Positions 18,207 to 29,151 are shown, numbered from the stretch's first letter. The stretch: DNA of 64,000 bases from Chitinophaga parva (GCF_003071345.1 NZ_QCYK01000002.1:682001-746000); one strand, 5' to 3'. A program made the numbers and translations. Notes: generated by a model from the sequence alone, not told the origin.

Positions 18207-21200
18207 ATGAAAAGCAAATGTGCTATCAGCAGCGTTGTACACGCTTGGGGCCTTGGCCTGCTTTTCCTGTTATGCGGTTTACTGGGTGCGGTGCCGGTTG
18301 CGGCGCAGGCGCCGGTGCGCATTATTAATCCTACGGGGGGCGGTACCGGTGATCCGGGGCTGCGCATAGAGGTGTATGCGGATGGGAGTTATCATGTGTA
18401 CCGTGACGGGAAGCGGGAAACGTATGAGGGGAGTGATAAAATGAGCTGGGAGACCACTCCACATAACATACGGGGCCCCCAGACATATATTGCCCTTGCA
18501 GATGGTTATAACAGTGTTCCCGATCCTAATGAAAATAACCTCATTGCCCTGCAGCCTTCCTGGGTATCGCCCATTTATGGCAGTGGCACCGCAGGTAACC
18601 CCTGGAAGGTACAGATCATGGGTAAGGCCCACCAGGACAACTTCCGGTCTGGGGCTACAGATTTTTACTATACCATTATCCTGGAATATGTTAAGAACAA
18701 TAACTACTTCTATACCAACTACCTGCTTTACTTTACCAACGGCGACCTGGTAGATTCTGACATCTATATTTTCCAAACAGAACGCGTGGTGATGGGTGCT
18801 GATCTGACTGACCTGACCGCGCTGGCGAATAGCGAATGTGTAATAGGTTATAAATCCTCTGAGTCTGATGGCGACGGCCCTAATCCCTCTGTAGTAGCCG
18901 CCTACCGCAGCACTTCCTGTGGCGCCGGTATACCTGCTCCTCGCAGCCATGTGCTTAAGATGAATGGTGGGTCCAATAATGGCAGCCAGCAGCGATTCCG
19001 CAGTTACTTCGTAGGCAATGAGACCGGCCGGATGACGCTACAGGAAAATATCCTCCAGCTACTGCCTAACAGTATTCAGTCTGCGCCAGCAGCCGGTACT
19101 TATGTGGGTATTTCCGCCAATAAGTTTTTTGACAACTTTATGGGCGATAATAAATGGGAGTGGACCGATCCCAGCGCTGATGGTTACCACCGTCCCAGTA
19201 TCAGCACCCGGATGCTTACCGGTTACGGCACCACCCCCAATGACTTTGATGCCACACCTGTAGGGAATGCGCCTACCACCTTTGGTAGCGAGCCTCCTAA
19301 GATAGGGTTCCTTAAATCCACGGTCAAGGTGGGAGAAGGGAATAGCGGTGATGTGCAATACACGGGCAATATGCTCTACATCACCAGTGCCACCGCATTG
19401 CCAGCAATATTGACAGCAGACCTCATGCTGGAAATAGATGGCGTGTCCATCCCGGTGGCAAACCTGGATGGTAACCAGGCTGGCACCGCAGCAGATTACA
19501 AGTTGTCAAACGGTACACTGATCAAGGCTTTTAGCAATAGCACTCCAACCGATACGATCAAGATCCCGTTGGATTCATTCTTTATCACCGGCAATAATAT
19601 CCTGCAGTACAACCGTGCGGTAAAACTGCAGCTAAAATCCAACTACGGTATGCTGCAGGTAGATGGAGGCCATGATACCTGCCGCGTGGTGATCGTAGAC
19701 GATGAGCCCCGTGATATCAGCCTCACCCCGCTGAACACCACTATCCAGGAAGGTGATAACCCAACGGTGCGCGCTTCACTGCCCAGCGGTGTTACCGCCA
19801 GTTCCGATCTTACCATCAACCTGCATCTTAATTCCCTGGCCCATACTTCCGGCTTCAGCATCCCCCCCACGGTAGTGATACCAGGCGGCTCTGACCATGT
19901 GGATTTTACACTTACCACGGTAACAGATAACATCATCGAAAGGGATGACACCCTGCACATCAGCGCCGATGGCCAGATCATGGGGCAGAATGGCACCAGT
20001 ACCACAGATGCCGTCTTCATGCTGAAAGACAAAACCCACACCATCCCGGCAAACATGCAACTCACGCTGGGGCCCGCATCTGCCACCGTGGATAAAGGCC
20101 TCACCGGCCAGACCATCACCGCCAGCCTGCCTGCCGGTATCACCACCGCCATCCCCATTAACATTACCCTTAGCCAGGATGCCGCCACCACCGCTGATCC
20201 CAGCAGCTATTCCATGCCGCTGCAGCTCCGCATAGACAGTGGCCAGGCCTCCGGCACCCTAACTTATAACACCCGCCTGGATAGCATTGTATACGGCCCG
20301 CTGGTAAAACACCTGGTGCTCAATGCTACCGCGAAAGACAGTGCCGGTAATATCTACACCACGCTCAATGCCATAGACCTGGGCATTAATGATAAGAACT
20401 GGCCCATGGCCCACCCGGTCATAGCAGGCCGCACCGCTGCTTCCATTGATGAAGGCAACGGTTCCTCCACGCTGTGGGTGGGCCTGCCGGATGGCCTGGT
20501 AGCAGGGCGCGATTTTGCCTTTGCCATCAGCACCAGCAGTAACCTCACCAGCGACCAGCATACCCTGACCGGTATGCCTGCGGATTCTGTACACATCACC
20601 ACCGGCCATAGCGTGGATAGCTTTGCCGTGGTGAGCACCGTTGATGACGGCATTGTGGGCAATGATGAAACCGTGACCTTCACCGCGGCAGCGAATAACC
20701 TGCCGGTGGCAAACAATGGAAGCAATACGCTGAACATCGTAGACAAAACCGTGGCCGGTCCGCCGCCTACCCTCACTATCACCGCGGTAAGCAATGCATT
20801 ACAGGAAGGACAAACCACCAGCCTCAAAATAGAACTGGACAACAACAAAACGCTGACCAAGGCACTGAACGTGACTTTCAGCCTGGCCAATGGTACTACC
20901 TCTGCCGGCGATGCCACGCTTAATACCGTTACTTACACGCTGCCGGCAAGCACTAATAACGTAACCATTCCAAACGTCATTACTGCCAATACCGATGCGA
21001 TCATTGAAGGCAATGAGACCTTTTATGTAAATGCCACTGCCACCGGGGCTACGGTGAACGTGGTTGCAGATACCCTCACCATCACGGACAAGACCCGCCT
21101 CACCCCCGCACAAACGGCATTGATCATCAGCGCGCCTGCCATGCCAGCCGCATGGACCAAGGGGAATACCCAAACGGTGACCGTAAGCCTTCCTGCCGGT

Positions 21201-24200
21201 GTGAGCACACAAGTGCCTATCAGCATCAGCCTTACACCCAATGCTACTTCCGAAGTAGGCGCCGGCAACCTGGTACTGCCGGCCATGCCGCTGAAAATAG
21301 ATTCCGGTGCCACCGGCGTTTCTTTCTCCGTGCATGTTAACACGGACCTGGAGGTGTATGGCCCGCTTACCCGCCACCTCCGCCTGGACGGTGCGGTAAC
21401 GGATGGCGCCCTGCCTGCAGGCGCTTTTGCCATGGACAGCGTGCGGGCAGACATTACCGATAATAACTGGCCCCTGGCGCATCCGCTGGTGATCAACAAA
21501 GACACCATTGCAGAAGGCAGCGGCACTTACGCCGCCACCATTATCCTGCCAGATGGCCTGAAAGCCGGGCGGGACCTGGGTTTCAATATTACGGCTACCA
21601 ACAGTCTTACAACCGGTAAGCACACCCTCACGGTGCCCGCCACCGTGAAGATCAACGCTGGCAGCACTTCCGCCAGCATCGGCAACTTTACGGTGCCTGC
21701 CGATGTGATCATTGGCAATAATGAAGACATTGCGTTTACCGGCGCATACAATGGCACCGGTAATGTAACAGATGCACCTGTTACCCCTGGTGGCGTACAT
21801 ATTAAAGATGCTACAAACGCCAGTGCGCTCACTATTGCACTTACCGCCAGCACGTCCAGCCTGGATGAAGGTCAAAGCAGCGATGTAACGGTGACCCTGG
21901 GCGGCGGCATGCAATTATTACAACCCCTCACCATCACGCTTACCCCGCAACTGGCGGGCACGCTTACCAATGGCGATTTTACACTGAACACCACTACGCT
22001 CACCCTGCCCGCGGGCACCAGCAGCAAGACTTTCAGCAACGTGCTCACCGCGAAGACGGACAATGTACTGGAGGTCAATGAAACCCTGAAGCTCAGCGCC
22101 ACGGTGACCAGCGGGCCGGTAGTAAGCATTGCAGACCTGCCATTCATTATTAAGGATAAAACACACAGCGTAGCCGGCGCCACACAGCTCACGGTAACGC
22201 CCTCCGCTACCAATGTGCAGAAGGGCGGTAGCATTACGCTCACTATTGCACTGGCATCGCCCTATACAACGGAAACGCCTATCCAGAGCACCTTTACCTG
22301 GAACAATACTTCCACTACCGGTAGCAATGCCTACACGCTGGGCAGCAATCCCGTGGTGATCAGCAGCGGCAGCAGCACTACCGTAACGCTCACGGCAAAA
22401 ACTGACAATATTGTATACGGCCCTTCCCTGCACAGCCTGAACCTGGATGCAACAGCCACTGATGCCGCCGGCAGCGTGACTATAAATAGTATATCCGTCA
22501 CCGTTAGTGATAACAACTGGCCGCTGGTACACCCGCTGGTGATCAGCAATGGCAGCATTACGGAAGGTGGTGCCGCGTATACCAATACCATTACCCTGCC
22601 GGATGGCCTGGTAGCCGGACGGGACCTGGACTTTAACGTAAGTAATACCAACGGCATCAGCACTGGTGCACACCTGCTGGCGCAACCCGGTGCCGTGAAG
22701 ATCCTCAGTGGCAGCAGCAGTGCAAACATTGCCAGCATCAGCACCCCGGTGGATGTGTACGTGGGGAATGATGAAAATGTAACTTATGCAGCTACCTACA
22801 CCGGTACCGGCGCACCCGCTGATGCACCGGTGACCAGTGGCACCCTGCACATCAGCGATGCCACCGATGCAACACTGAACATTACCCTGGTACCTGCCAC
22901 CACTGCACTTTCAGAAAATAACACGCCCACCGGTTTAACGCTTACCCTGGGCGGTGGCAGGAAGCTGGTGCAACCCATTAAGGTAGCCCTGGTACCCGCA
23001 TTGAGCGGCACTACCACGGCGGCTGATTTTACGCTGGTGCAGGATACGCTGACACTGCCGGCAAACACGAACACCACGACCTTTACCGGCGTGTTGCAGG
23101 CAAACAGTGACCTGGTGCTGGAAGATACAGAGCCATTACTGATCACCGCCAACGTGGTGGGCCAGCCCGCCGCAACGGTGTCTGACATGCACTTTACCAT
23201 CCATGACCTTACCCACAATTCCGCTGCAAACGTAGTACTGAATGTGGCCCCTGCCGCCAGTGCCCTGGCCAAGGGTAATACCACCACCCTGACCATCAGC
23301 CTGCCCACAGGCGTTACCACGGAGGTGCCGGTAAGCATCAACTTTAATTATGATGCTGCCTCCAGCGCCGCCAGTAACGCCTATACCCTGAACCTTCCCA
23401 ACCCCTTGGTGCTGTCCAGCGGTCATAGCACTACGGTGACCTTCCAGGCCAATGCGGACAAGATCGTGTATGGCCCGGCCACCCGTTCCGTAAAACTGCT
23501 TACAGATGCGCATGACGATGTGAAAAATTTCACCATTAACAATGTGGTGGTGGCCATTATTGATAACAACTGGCCCCTGGCGCATCCCCTGCAGCTCAGC
23601 AAGGACACCATTACAGAAGGTGGCCCGGCGGCTACCCTGCAGCTGGCGCTGCCGGATAACCTGGTAGCCGGCAGGGACCTGGATTTCAGCCTTGCTTATA
23701 CAAACGGGATCACGCTTGGTAAACATACTGTTACTGCACCTGCGGCCGTGAAGATCCCCACGGGCAGCGGCACTGCCGGTGTTGCCACCCTCAGTACACC
23801 GGTGGATGCCTTTATTGGCAATGATGAAGACATCACCTTTACCGCTGCGTACAATGGCTCCCTGGGCACCCCTGCAGAGGCACCGGTGAATAACGGCTCC
23901 CTGCACATTACGGATGCCACCAGTGCTTCCCTGGATATCACACTGACTGCTGCTAAAACCACGCTGGATGAGGATAACAGCCCGGTGGATGTAACGGTGT
24001 CTATCAACAATGGTATTATCCTGCTGCAGCCACTTACCATTAACCTGGCAGGTGTGAACAGCGGTACCACTACCGCCAGCGATTATACGTTATTGCAATC
24101 CACGCTTACCCTGCCCGCCGGTAGCACCAGCAAAACCTTTACCGGGGTGCTGCAGGCAAACAGCGATGCGGTGCTGGAGGCGGATGAAGCCCTGAAGATC

Positions 24201-27200
24201 AAAGGCAGCCTGCCTGCTTATCCCACGGCTACCGTGGCTGACCTGGACCTTACCATTCATGATCTTACCCATAACAATGCAGCCAATACCGTACTGACCG
24301 TGACTCCCGCCGCCGGCATAGTGCAGAAGGGGAGTGGCACTGCGCTGAACATTGCGCTGCCCACCGGCATTACCACGGAGGTGCCCATCCGTATCAATCT
24401 TGGTTACGATGCTACTTCTTCCGTAAGCAGCAGTGGCTACACCCTGGGCAGTAACCCGGTTGTGCTGGCAACGGGTAACAGTACCAGTACCACGCTCCAT
24501 TTCCCAAGTGATAAAGTGCTCTTCTGGCCCCTGACGTACCAACTGAAACTGAACGCCAGCGCCAGTGACGCCGTGAAGCCGTTTAGCATCAACAATGTAA
24601 CGGTGAATGAAACAGATAATAATTATCCCCTGCAACACCCGGTGCTGATCAGTAATGATACAGTGGCGGAAGGTGGCATAGGTACCATGACCATTACCCT
24701 GCCGGATAACCTGGTAGCGGGCCATGACATGAGCTTTACCGTAAATGCAGCCGGCAGCCTTACTTTGGGCACACACGGGATTACCGCACCTGCCACACCG
24801 GTGACCATTACGGCCGGGACTTCCTCCGCTACGATTGCCAATGTAAGCACCACGGTAGATAAGTACGTAGGCAACGATGAAGATGTAACTTTCTCCGCCA
24901 CTGGCGCATTCCCGGTGAGCGACGGCATCCTGCATATCCAGGACCAATCTGGCAGCGCAATGAGCCTGCACCTCTACGCCAGCAATAGCCTGGATGAAGG
25001 CAGCAAGAGCCAGATCGGGGTACAGATAGAGAACAACCTGATCCTGCTGCAGCCGCTCACCATCCGGTTTACCGCGGTGGACAGCACCACTCACCCCGGC
25101 GACTATACGTTGTTGCAATCCATGGTGACCATCCCCGCGGGTGAGGACAGCCACACTTTTGCAGATGTGCTGCAAGCCAATACAGACCTGATCCTGGAAG
25201 GCAATGAGTACATGAAGCTGGCAGGCACGGTGACCAGCGGACAAGCCATCACCGTTCCGGATGTACCCTTCAAAATTGCAGACCTTACCCATAACAACCC
25301 GGCCAATACCGTGATCACCCTAACGCCCGCTGCGCCCACCACCTGGACCAAAGGTGACAGCCGCCCGCTCACGGTATCACTGCCGGCCGGGGTTACCACG
25401 GAGTTGCCCATTGTGCTGAACACCGCGCCCACTGCGGCTTCCCAGCTTACGGCGGCCAGTTACACCCTGCCTGCGCCCATCACCCTGGGCAGTGGTAATG
25501 ATACGGTGGTAACCATGCAACTCCTGACGGATAACTATGTATACGGTCCGCAGACCATGCACCTGCAGGTGAGTGGCAGCGCGGTGGATCCCGTATTCAG
25601 CAGTTACACCGTGAGCAATGCAGACCTGGATGTTGCGGATAATAACTATGCCACCCTGGGCGGCCTGGCCCTTATCCTGGATGCCAGCACCATTACAGAA
25701 GGAGGCGCTGCTACTAAGCTTACCCTGGCCCTGCCGGGTAGCCTGAAAGCCGGCAGGGACCTGGCATTCGCCATCAAGGCGGTGAGTGACCTGGCCAGTC
25801 ATGCGCACGTAATAGCATGGCCTACAGACAGCGTACATTTTGCTTACGGAGATCATAGCGTTACCGTTGCATTGCCACAGGCAGCAACCGACAAGGTGAT
25901 TGGCAATAATGAAAACATTACCATTGCCGCGGCAGCCGCCGGCTTCACGGTGAGTGGCGCCACCCTGCACATTGCAGATGCCACCGCTGCCGACCCGGTA
26001 AGTGGTAAAGTGACCCTGGGCAGCAGTGCGGCTGGTGTGCTGGAAGGCCATAGCGTACAACTAACGGCCAGCCTGGGTACCGGCGTCACTGCTACGCAGG
26101 ATGTGGTGATAAGCCTGGCGGCCAATGCCGCTTCCACCGCCAGCAGCGCAGATTACAGCCTGCCTGCCAGCATTACCATCCCCGCCGGCAGCAGCAGTGC
26201 CAGCATCACCCTGGATGCCAACATGGATAATATCCTGGAACCTGCTGAGCTGCTGCGCATAATTGGTACCAGCACCGGCCTCACAGTGACCAGTACGGAC
26301 GTGCAGATCGATGACGCTACCCATCTTGACCCGGCCAATACTGCCCTGCAGATCACAATAGACAGCAGCAGCATTATCAAAGGCCACAGCACCAAAGTGA
26401 CCATCAGCTTTGTAAACACCAGCATTACTACCGCACAGGCCTTTAATATAGCGGTAAGCGCAGCGGGTGCCACCACCGCTGCCACTACCGACTACAATGC
26501 ATTGCCCACCGCCCTGCAAATGCCCGCAGGCGCCGGCAGCACCAGCTTTACCCTGCAAACGCTGAACAACAACCTAAACGAAACCACTGTAGCCCTGGTG
26601 CTGGCAGGTAACGCCACCGGCTATACGATCACTAATAGTAACACGGTAGACATCCTCACTGTGATCCAGCTTACGGTGCAGATCGTGAAAACGAAGGATG
26701 CCGCAGAACCGGCTACAGACGGTGCATTCACCGTGCAACTGCCTGCCGGCACTGTAGCTGCTGCTGATATTACCGTAACGCTGAATATTGACAACACCGG
26801 CGCCACAGCCAATTTTGTAACACCACCCACCCAGGTAACCATCCCCGCGGGTGCCGGCAGTATAACCGTGCCCGTAGTGATCAAGGACGATTACATCCTG
26901 CAGGGTGATGGAGAACTTACCGCTACCGTGGTAACCGCCACCAGCGCCAGCGGCACCATCCTGGTAGATAATACACCGGCGGTGATGACCATTACAGATG
27001 ATGAAAATGCGCCTACCGGCCCTAAAGCAGAAGCCCGCAAAATAGTGATAGAGAAGATCAGTGATGCCCGCAAGCCCGCCAGCAACGGTGCTTTCCGCAT
27101 ACGCTTTGCAGATGCAAGGGTGAGCGTGGCCAAGGACGTGCAGGTAAGCTACGCCGCTTCCGGCGATGCTGCCCCGGATGCTGATTACCATGCGCTGCCC

Positions 27201-27743
27201 GGCACCGTGGTGATACCGGCCTTCGAAACGGAAGCCGTGGTAAACGTAGTACCTATCCTGAATGATGATGTGTTCAAAGATGTAACGGCCACCTTCACGT
27301 TGGACCAGGTAAGTTCGGCGATGAAATCCGTGAACTGGAACATCAGTGATACCGCCGCTTTTGCAGACATTCTCATCCGCGATAACAACGGCGTGCCGGA
27401 TACCGCGATGGCGATCATTGGCCCCAACCGCTGGACCGATGATACTACCCGCAAGATCCGCGTACATCCTGCCCTCTCACCCAATGGTGATGGTGTGGGT
27501 AATGACGCCATGTACGTAGAGAACATCAATAAGTTCCCCGAAAACGAGGTGACCGTATTTAACCGCTGGGGCGCCACCGTGTTCCATACGCGCAACTACG
27601 ATAACCTGGACAACAACTTCGCCGGCCGTTACAATGTGAATGGGAGCGGCAATGTGCCGGAGGGAACGTACTACTATATCATCATTATTAACGACCACGG
27701 CAAGCAGGAACGTTATACCGGCTTTGTAGTGATAAGAAGGTAA
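18207..27743 (+). CDS. Giant SprB-like repeat adhesin with T9SS C-terminal domain
   Basis: Predicted cell-surface protein of 3,178 aa. I start at the second ATG (18207) because MKSKCAISS leads a good signal peptide ending near PVAAQ. Residues about 35-370 form a unique N-terminal region. From about 370 to 3,060 come Calx-beta-like modules with recurring phrases such as LPDGLVAGRDLDF, VGNDEDVTF, LTLPAGTSSKTF, VLQANSD and DNNWPLAHPL. The last phrase recurs every 1,020-1,070 bases (near 20391, 21461, 22510, 23561, 24615, 25638), giving a super-repeat of about 350 aa made of three modules. The C-terminus (HPALSPNGDG, VFNRWGATVF, PEGTYYYIIIINDHG) is a gliding motility-associated (CHU_C) type-B T9SS domain. 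The stop overlaps the next gene, a PorP/SprF partner. Adhesion or gliding is inferred. Confidence 0.9.
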   Translation: MKSKCAISSVVHAWGLGLLFLLCGLLGAVPVAAQAPVRIINPTGGGTGDPGLRIEVYADGSYHVYRDGKRETYEGSDKMSWETTPHNIRGPQTYIALADGYNSVPDPNENNLIALQPSWVSPIYGSGTAGNPWKVQIMGKAHQDNFRSGATDFYYTIILEYVKNNNYFYTNYLLYFTNGDLVDSDIYIFQTERVVMGADLTDLTALANSECVIGYKSSESDGDGPNPSVVAAYRSTSCGAGIPAPRSHVLKMNGGSNNGSQQRFRSYFVGNETGRMTLQENILQLLPNSIQSAPAAGTYVGISANKFFDNFMGDNKWEWTDPSADGYHRPSISTRMLTGYGTTPNDFDATPVGNAPTTFGSEPPKIGFLKSTVKVGEGNSGDVQYTGNMLYITSATALPAILTADLMLEIDGVSIPVANLDGNQAGTAADYKLSNGTLIKAFSNSTPTDTIKIPLDSFFITGNNILQYNRAVKLQLKSNYGMLQVDGGHDTCRVVIVDDEPRDISLTPLNTTIQEGDNPTVRASLPSGVTASSDLTINLHLNSLAHTSGFSIPPTVVIPGGSDHVDFTLTTVTDNIIERDDTLHISADGQIMGQNGTSTTDAVFMLKDKTHTIPANMQLTLGPASATVDKGLTGQTITASLPAGITTAIPINITLSQDAATTADPSSYSMPLQLRIDSGQASGTLTYNTRLDSIVYGPLVKHLVLNATAKDSAGNIYTTLNAIDLGINDKNWPMAHPVIAGRTAASIDEGNGSSTLWVGLPDGLVAGRDFAFAISTSSNLTSDQHTLTGMPADSVHITTGHSVDSFAVVSTVDDGIVGNDETVTFTAAANNLPVANNGSNTLNIVDKTVAGPPPTLTITAVSNALQEGQTTSLKIELDNNKTLTKALNVTFSLANGTTSAGDATLNTVTYTLPASTNNVTIPNVITANTDAIIEGNETFYVNATATGATVNVVADTLTITDKTRLTPAQTALIISAPAMPAAWTKGNTQTVTVSLPAGVSTQVPISISLTPNATSEVGAGNLVLPAMPLKIDSGATGVSFSVHVNTDLEVYGPLTRHLRLDGAVTDGALPAGAFAMDSVRADITDNNWPLAHPLVINKDTIAEGSGTYAATIILPDGLKAGRDLGFNITATNSLTTGKHTLTVPATVKINAGSTSASIGNFTVPADVIIGNNEDIAFTGAYNGTGNVTDAPVTPGGVHIKDATNASALTIALTASTSSLDEGQSSDVTVTLGGGMQLLQPLTITLTPQLAGTLTNGDFTLNTTTLTLPAGTSSKTFSNVLTAKTDNVLEVNETLKLSATVTSGPVVSIADLPFIIKDKTHSVAGATQLTVTPSATNVQKGGSITLTIALASPYTTETPIQSTFTWNNTSTTGSNAYTLGSNPVVISSGSSTTVTLTAKTDNIVYGPSLHSLNLDATATDAAGSVTINSISVTVSDNNWPLVHPLVISNGSITEGGAAYTNTITLPDGLVAGRDLDFNVSNTNGISTGAHLLAQPGAVKILSGSSSANIASISTPVDVYVGNDENVTYAATYTGTGAPADAPVTSGTLHISDATDATLNITLVPATTALSENNTPTGLTLTLGGGRKLVQPIKVALVPALSGTTTAADFTLVQDTLTLPANTNTTTFTGVLQANSDLVLEDTEPLLITANVVGQPAATVSDMHFTIHDLTHNSAANVVLNVAPAASALAKGNTTTLTISLPTGVTTEVPVSINFNYDAASSAASNAYTLNLPNPLVLSSGHSTTVTFQANADKIVYGPATRSVKLLTDAHDDVKNFTINNVVVAIIDNNWPLAHPLQLSKDTITEGGPAATLQLALPDNLVAGRDLDFSLAYTNGITLGKHTVTAPAAVKIPTGSGTAGVATLSTPVDAFIGNDEDITFTAAYNGSLGTPAEAPVNNGSLHITDATSASLDITLTAAKTTLDEDNSPVDVTVSINNGIILLQPLTINLAGVNSGTTTASDYTLLQSTLTLPAGSTSKTFTGVLQANSDAVLEADEALKIKGSLPAYPTATVADLDLTIHDLTHNNAANTVLTVTPAAGIVQKGSGTALNIALPTGITTEVPIRINLGYDATSSVSSSGYTLGSNPVVLATGNSTSTTLHFPSDKVLFWPLTYQLKLNASASDAVKPFSINNVTVNETDNNYPLQHPVLISNDTVAEGGIGTMTITLPDNLVAGHDMSFTVNAAGSLTLGTHGITAPATPVTITAGTSSATIANVSTTVDKYVGNDEDVTFSATGAFPVSDGILHIQDQSGSAMSLHLYASNSLDEGSKSQIGVQIENNLILLQPLTIRFTAVDSTTHPGDYTLLQSMVTIPAGEDSHTFADVLQANTDLILEGNEYMKLAGTVTSGQAITVPDVPFKIADLTHNNPANTVITLTPAAPTTWTKGDSRPLTVSLPAGVTTELPIVLNTAPTAASQLTAASYTLPAPITLGSGNDTVVTMQLLTDNYVYGPQTMHLQVSGSAVDPVFSSYTVSNADLDVADNNYATLGGLALILDASTITEGGAATKLTLALPGSLKAGRDLAFAIKAVSDLASHAHVIAWPTDSVHFAYGDHSVTVALPQAATDKVIGNNENITIAAAAAGFTVSGATLHIADATAADPVSGKVTLGSSAAGVLEGHSVQLTASLGTGVTATQDVVISLAANAASTASSADYSLPASITIPAGSSSASITLDANMDNILEPAELLRIIGTSTGLTVTSTDVQIDDATHLDPANTALQITIDSSSIIKGHSTKVTISFVNTSITTAQAFNIAVSAAGATTAATTDYNALPTALQMPAGAGSTSFTLQTLNNNLNETTVALVLAGNATGYTITNSNTVDILTVIQLTVQIVKTKDAAEPATDGAFTVQLPAGTVAAADITVTLNIDNTGATANFVTPPTQVTIPAGAGSITVPVVIKDDYILQGDGELTATVVTATSASGTILVDNTPAVMTITDDENAPTGPKAEARKIVIEKISDARKPASNGAFRIRFADARVSVAKDVQVSYAASGDAAPDADYHALPGTVVIPAFETEAVVNVVPILNDDVFKDVTATFTLDQVSSAMKSVNWNISDTAAFADILIRDNNGVPDTAMAIIGPNRWTDDTTRKIRVHPALSPNGDGVGNDAMYVENINKFPENEVTVFNRWGATVFHTRNYDNLDNNFAGRYNVNGSGNVPEGTYYYIIIINDHGKQERYTGFVVIRR

Positions 27744-28708
27744 TGATGGGGAAGATATTTAAGCGTATCAATCAATTTCAAACTATTCCAATGAAAAGAT
27801 GCCTGCTTGCCGTTATGGGTGCGGTGCTGCTGGCTGCCGGGGCACAACCGGTGCGTGCGCAGCAGCAACAGGACCCGCAATATGCACAGTATATGTTCAA
27901 CGGCATTGTGATCAACCCTGCCTATGGTTCCATGGATGAATCTACCAACCTGACCGCGGTAGCCAGGGACCAGTGGGTAGGTATAGAAGGGGCGCCCAAG
28001 ACGGCCGCGTTCAGCTTTTACAGCCCGGTGCATCAATCCGGGACCACGCTGGGCTTTACCGGCCTTACAGAAAACGTGGTGCCGGTAACGCAAACGGCGC
28101 TGAACCTGCATGTATCCCAGAGGGTAATGCTGAACCATAAGACCTACCTGGCCCTGGGCCTCAAAGTAGGCATGGCACAGTTTCATGAAAATGACCAGCA
28201 GTTCAATACATCAGACCCCGTATATGCCAAGAACCTCACGTATTCACGCACGGATGTGGGCTTTGGGTTCATGCTGTTTACAGAGCGTTTTTACGTGGGC
28301 CTTTCTTCACCTTCATTCCGGTCGCTGGCCAACAGTAAGAAAGCGGAAACCACCATCTACCAGCGCCGCTGGTACCTGCAGGCGGGTTATCTTTTTGATG
28401 TGAATGATGACCTGAAGTTTAAGCCCAATGCGATGCTGCGCCAGGTGTACGGCAATGGCTTCCAGTATGACCTGAATGCAAATTTCCTCATTAAGAATAC
28501 CGTATGGGCGGGCGCTTCTTACCGTTCAGAAAAGATCGTGAATGCCATCATGCAGGTGCAGGCTACTAAAAACCTGCAGGTAGGATATGCCTATGATTTT
28601 CCCTTGTCCAACAACCTGCTGGGCATGCAGGGTGGATCGCATGAGTTGATGCTGAACTACCGGTTTTCTTTCAATAAGTTTAAAGTAGTGGCCCCCCGTT
28701 ATTTTTAG
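27743..28708 (+). CDS. PorP/SprF family type IX secretion membrane protein
   Basis: Outer-membrane beta barrel, 321 aa from the first ATG or 305 aa from the ATG at 27791. The latter begins MKRCLLAVMGAVLLAAGA, a proper signal peptide, and is probably the mature start; the first ATG overlaps the adhesin stop as TAATG and would couple translation. After cleavage QDPQYAQYMFNGIVINPAYGS is the PorP/SprF signature. In Flavobacterium johnsoniae SprF is needed for SprB secretion, so this protein is probably the dedicated partner of the upstream adhesin. Pairing is inferred from adjacency plus the type-B domain. Confidence 0.9.
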   Translation: MMGKIFKRINQFQTIPMKRCLLAVMGAVLLAAGAQPVRAQQQQDPQYAQYMFNGIVINPAYGSMDESTNLTAVARDQWVGIEGAPKTAAFSFYSPVHQSGTTLGFTGLTENVVPVTQTALNLHVSQRVMLNHKTYLALGLKVGMAQFHENDQQFNTSDPVYAKNLTYSRTDVGFGFMLFTERFYVGLSSPSFRSLANSKKAETTIYQRRWYLQAGYLFDVNDDLKFKPNAMLRQVYGNGFQYDLNANFLIKNTVWAGASYRSEKIVNAIMQVQATKNLQVGYAYDFPLSNNLLGMQGGSHELMLNYRFSFNKFKVVAPRYF

Positions 28709-28754
28709 GCAAGTCAAGCTATACATACACCTGCTTGAATCATGCAGATCAGAT

Positions 28755-28784
28755 CCCGCGCCTTACCAGGTGCGGGTTTTTTTT
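28755..28784 (+). terminator. Intrinsic terminator of the adhesin-SprF operon
   Basis: Stem CCCGCGCCT / AGGTGCGGG (one G-T pair) with a 4-base loop followed by eight T residues, 46 bases after the stop. Confidence 0.85.
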
Positions 28785-28859
28785 AGCCCGCAGCCCGGTA
28801 TTAATTTTTGTGGTAATAACAAAACATTAGCAATTAACTCCACAAAAAAACGGGTGATA

Positions 28860-29127
28860 AGCCCAAGCCGGCATGGTATTCAAATAGGAAAAAGTTTAAA
28901 AAAAATTTAGGGAAGGGGCAATCCAAAGTGATTTCAGGGACGTAGATGTATTAGAAGCGAAACGGAAAAGATTGTCATGTGTCTGTTTCGGGAATAATGA
29001 TTAACTGGCTTTTGGCCACCATAAATAATTAATAGAAGCTTTCGAGAGATATTCTTAAAGATGTTGTGTCTTTTAATGGTTAACTTGGGAAACGAGCCTG
29101 GTATTCGCTACCAGGCTTTTATTTTTT
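28860..29127 (+). ncRNA. Candidate independent small RNA ending in a terminator
   Basis: This 443-base intergenic stretch has no convincing open frame on either strand, yet a second rho-independent terminator points rightward at 29095-29127. The preceding operon already has its own terminator, so the second one implies a separate transcript. A possible internal stem pairs CGAAAC (about 28960) with GTTTCG (about 28985). No exact TAnnTTTG box was found; TAATTTTTG near 28804 is one base off in spacing. I do not recognise a known RNA family, and the 5' end is a guess. Confidence 0.4.
29095..29127 (+). terminator. Orphan rightward terminator
   Basis: Perfect 9-base stem AGCCTGGTA / TACCAGGCT, 5-base loop, then TTTATTTTTT. 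No coding gene precedes it on this strand within 380 bases. On the opposite strand the T tail is missing, so it is not the terminator of the GNAT gene. Confidence 0.75.
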
Positions 29128-29151
29128 AGGCCCTTTCAAAAAAATCCCGTG

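Noticed and set aside
20799..25292. Several long reverse-strand frames opposite the adhesin
   Set aside because: Periodic shadows of the adhesin repeats; they repeat with the same 1,050-base spacing and have no recognisable domains or promoters.
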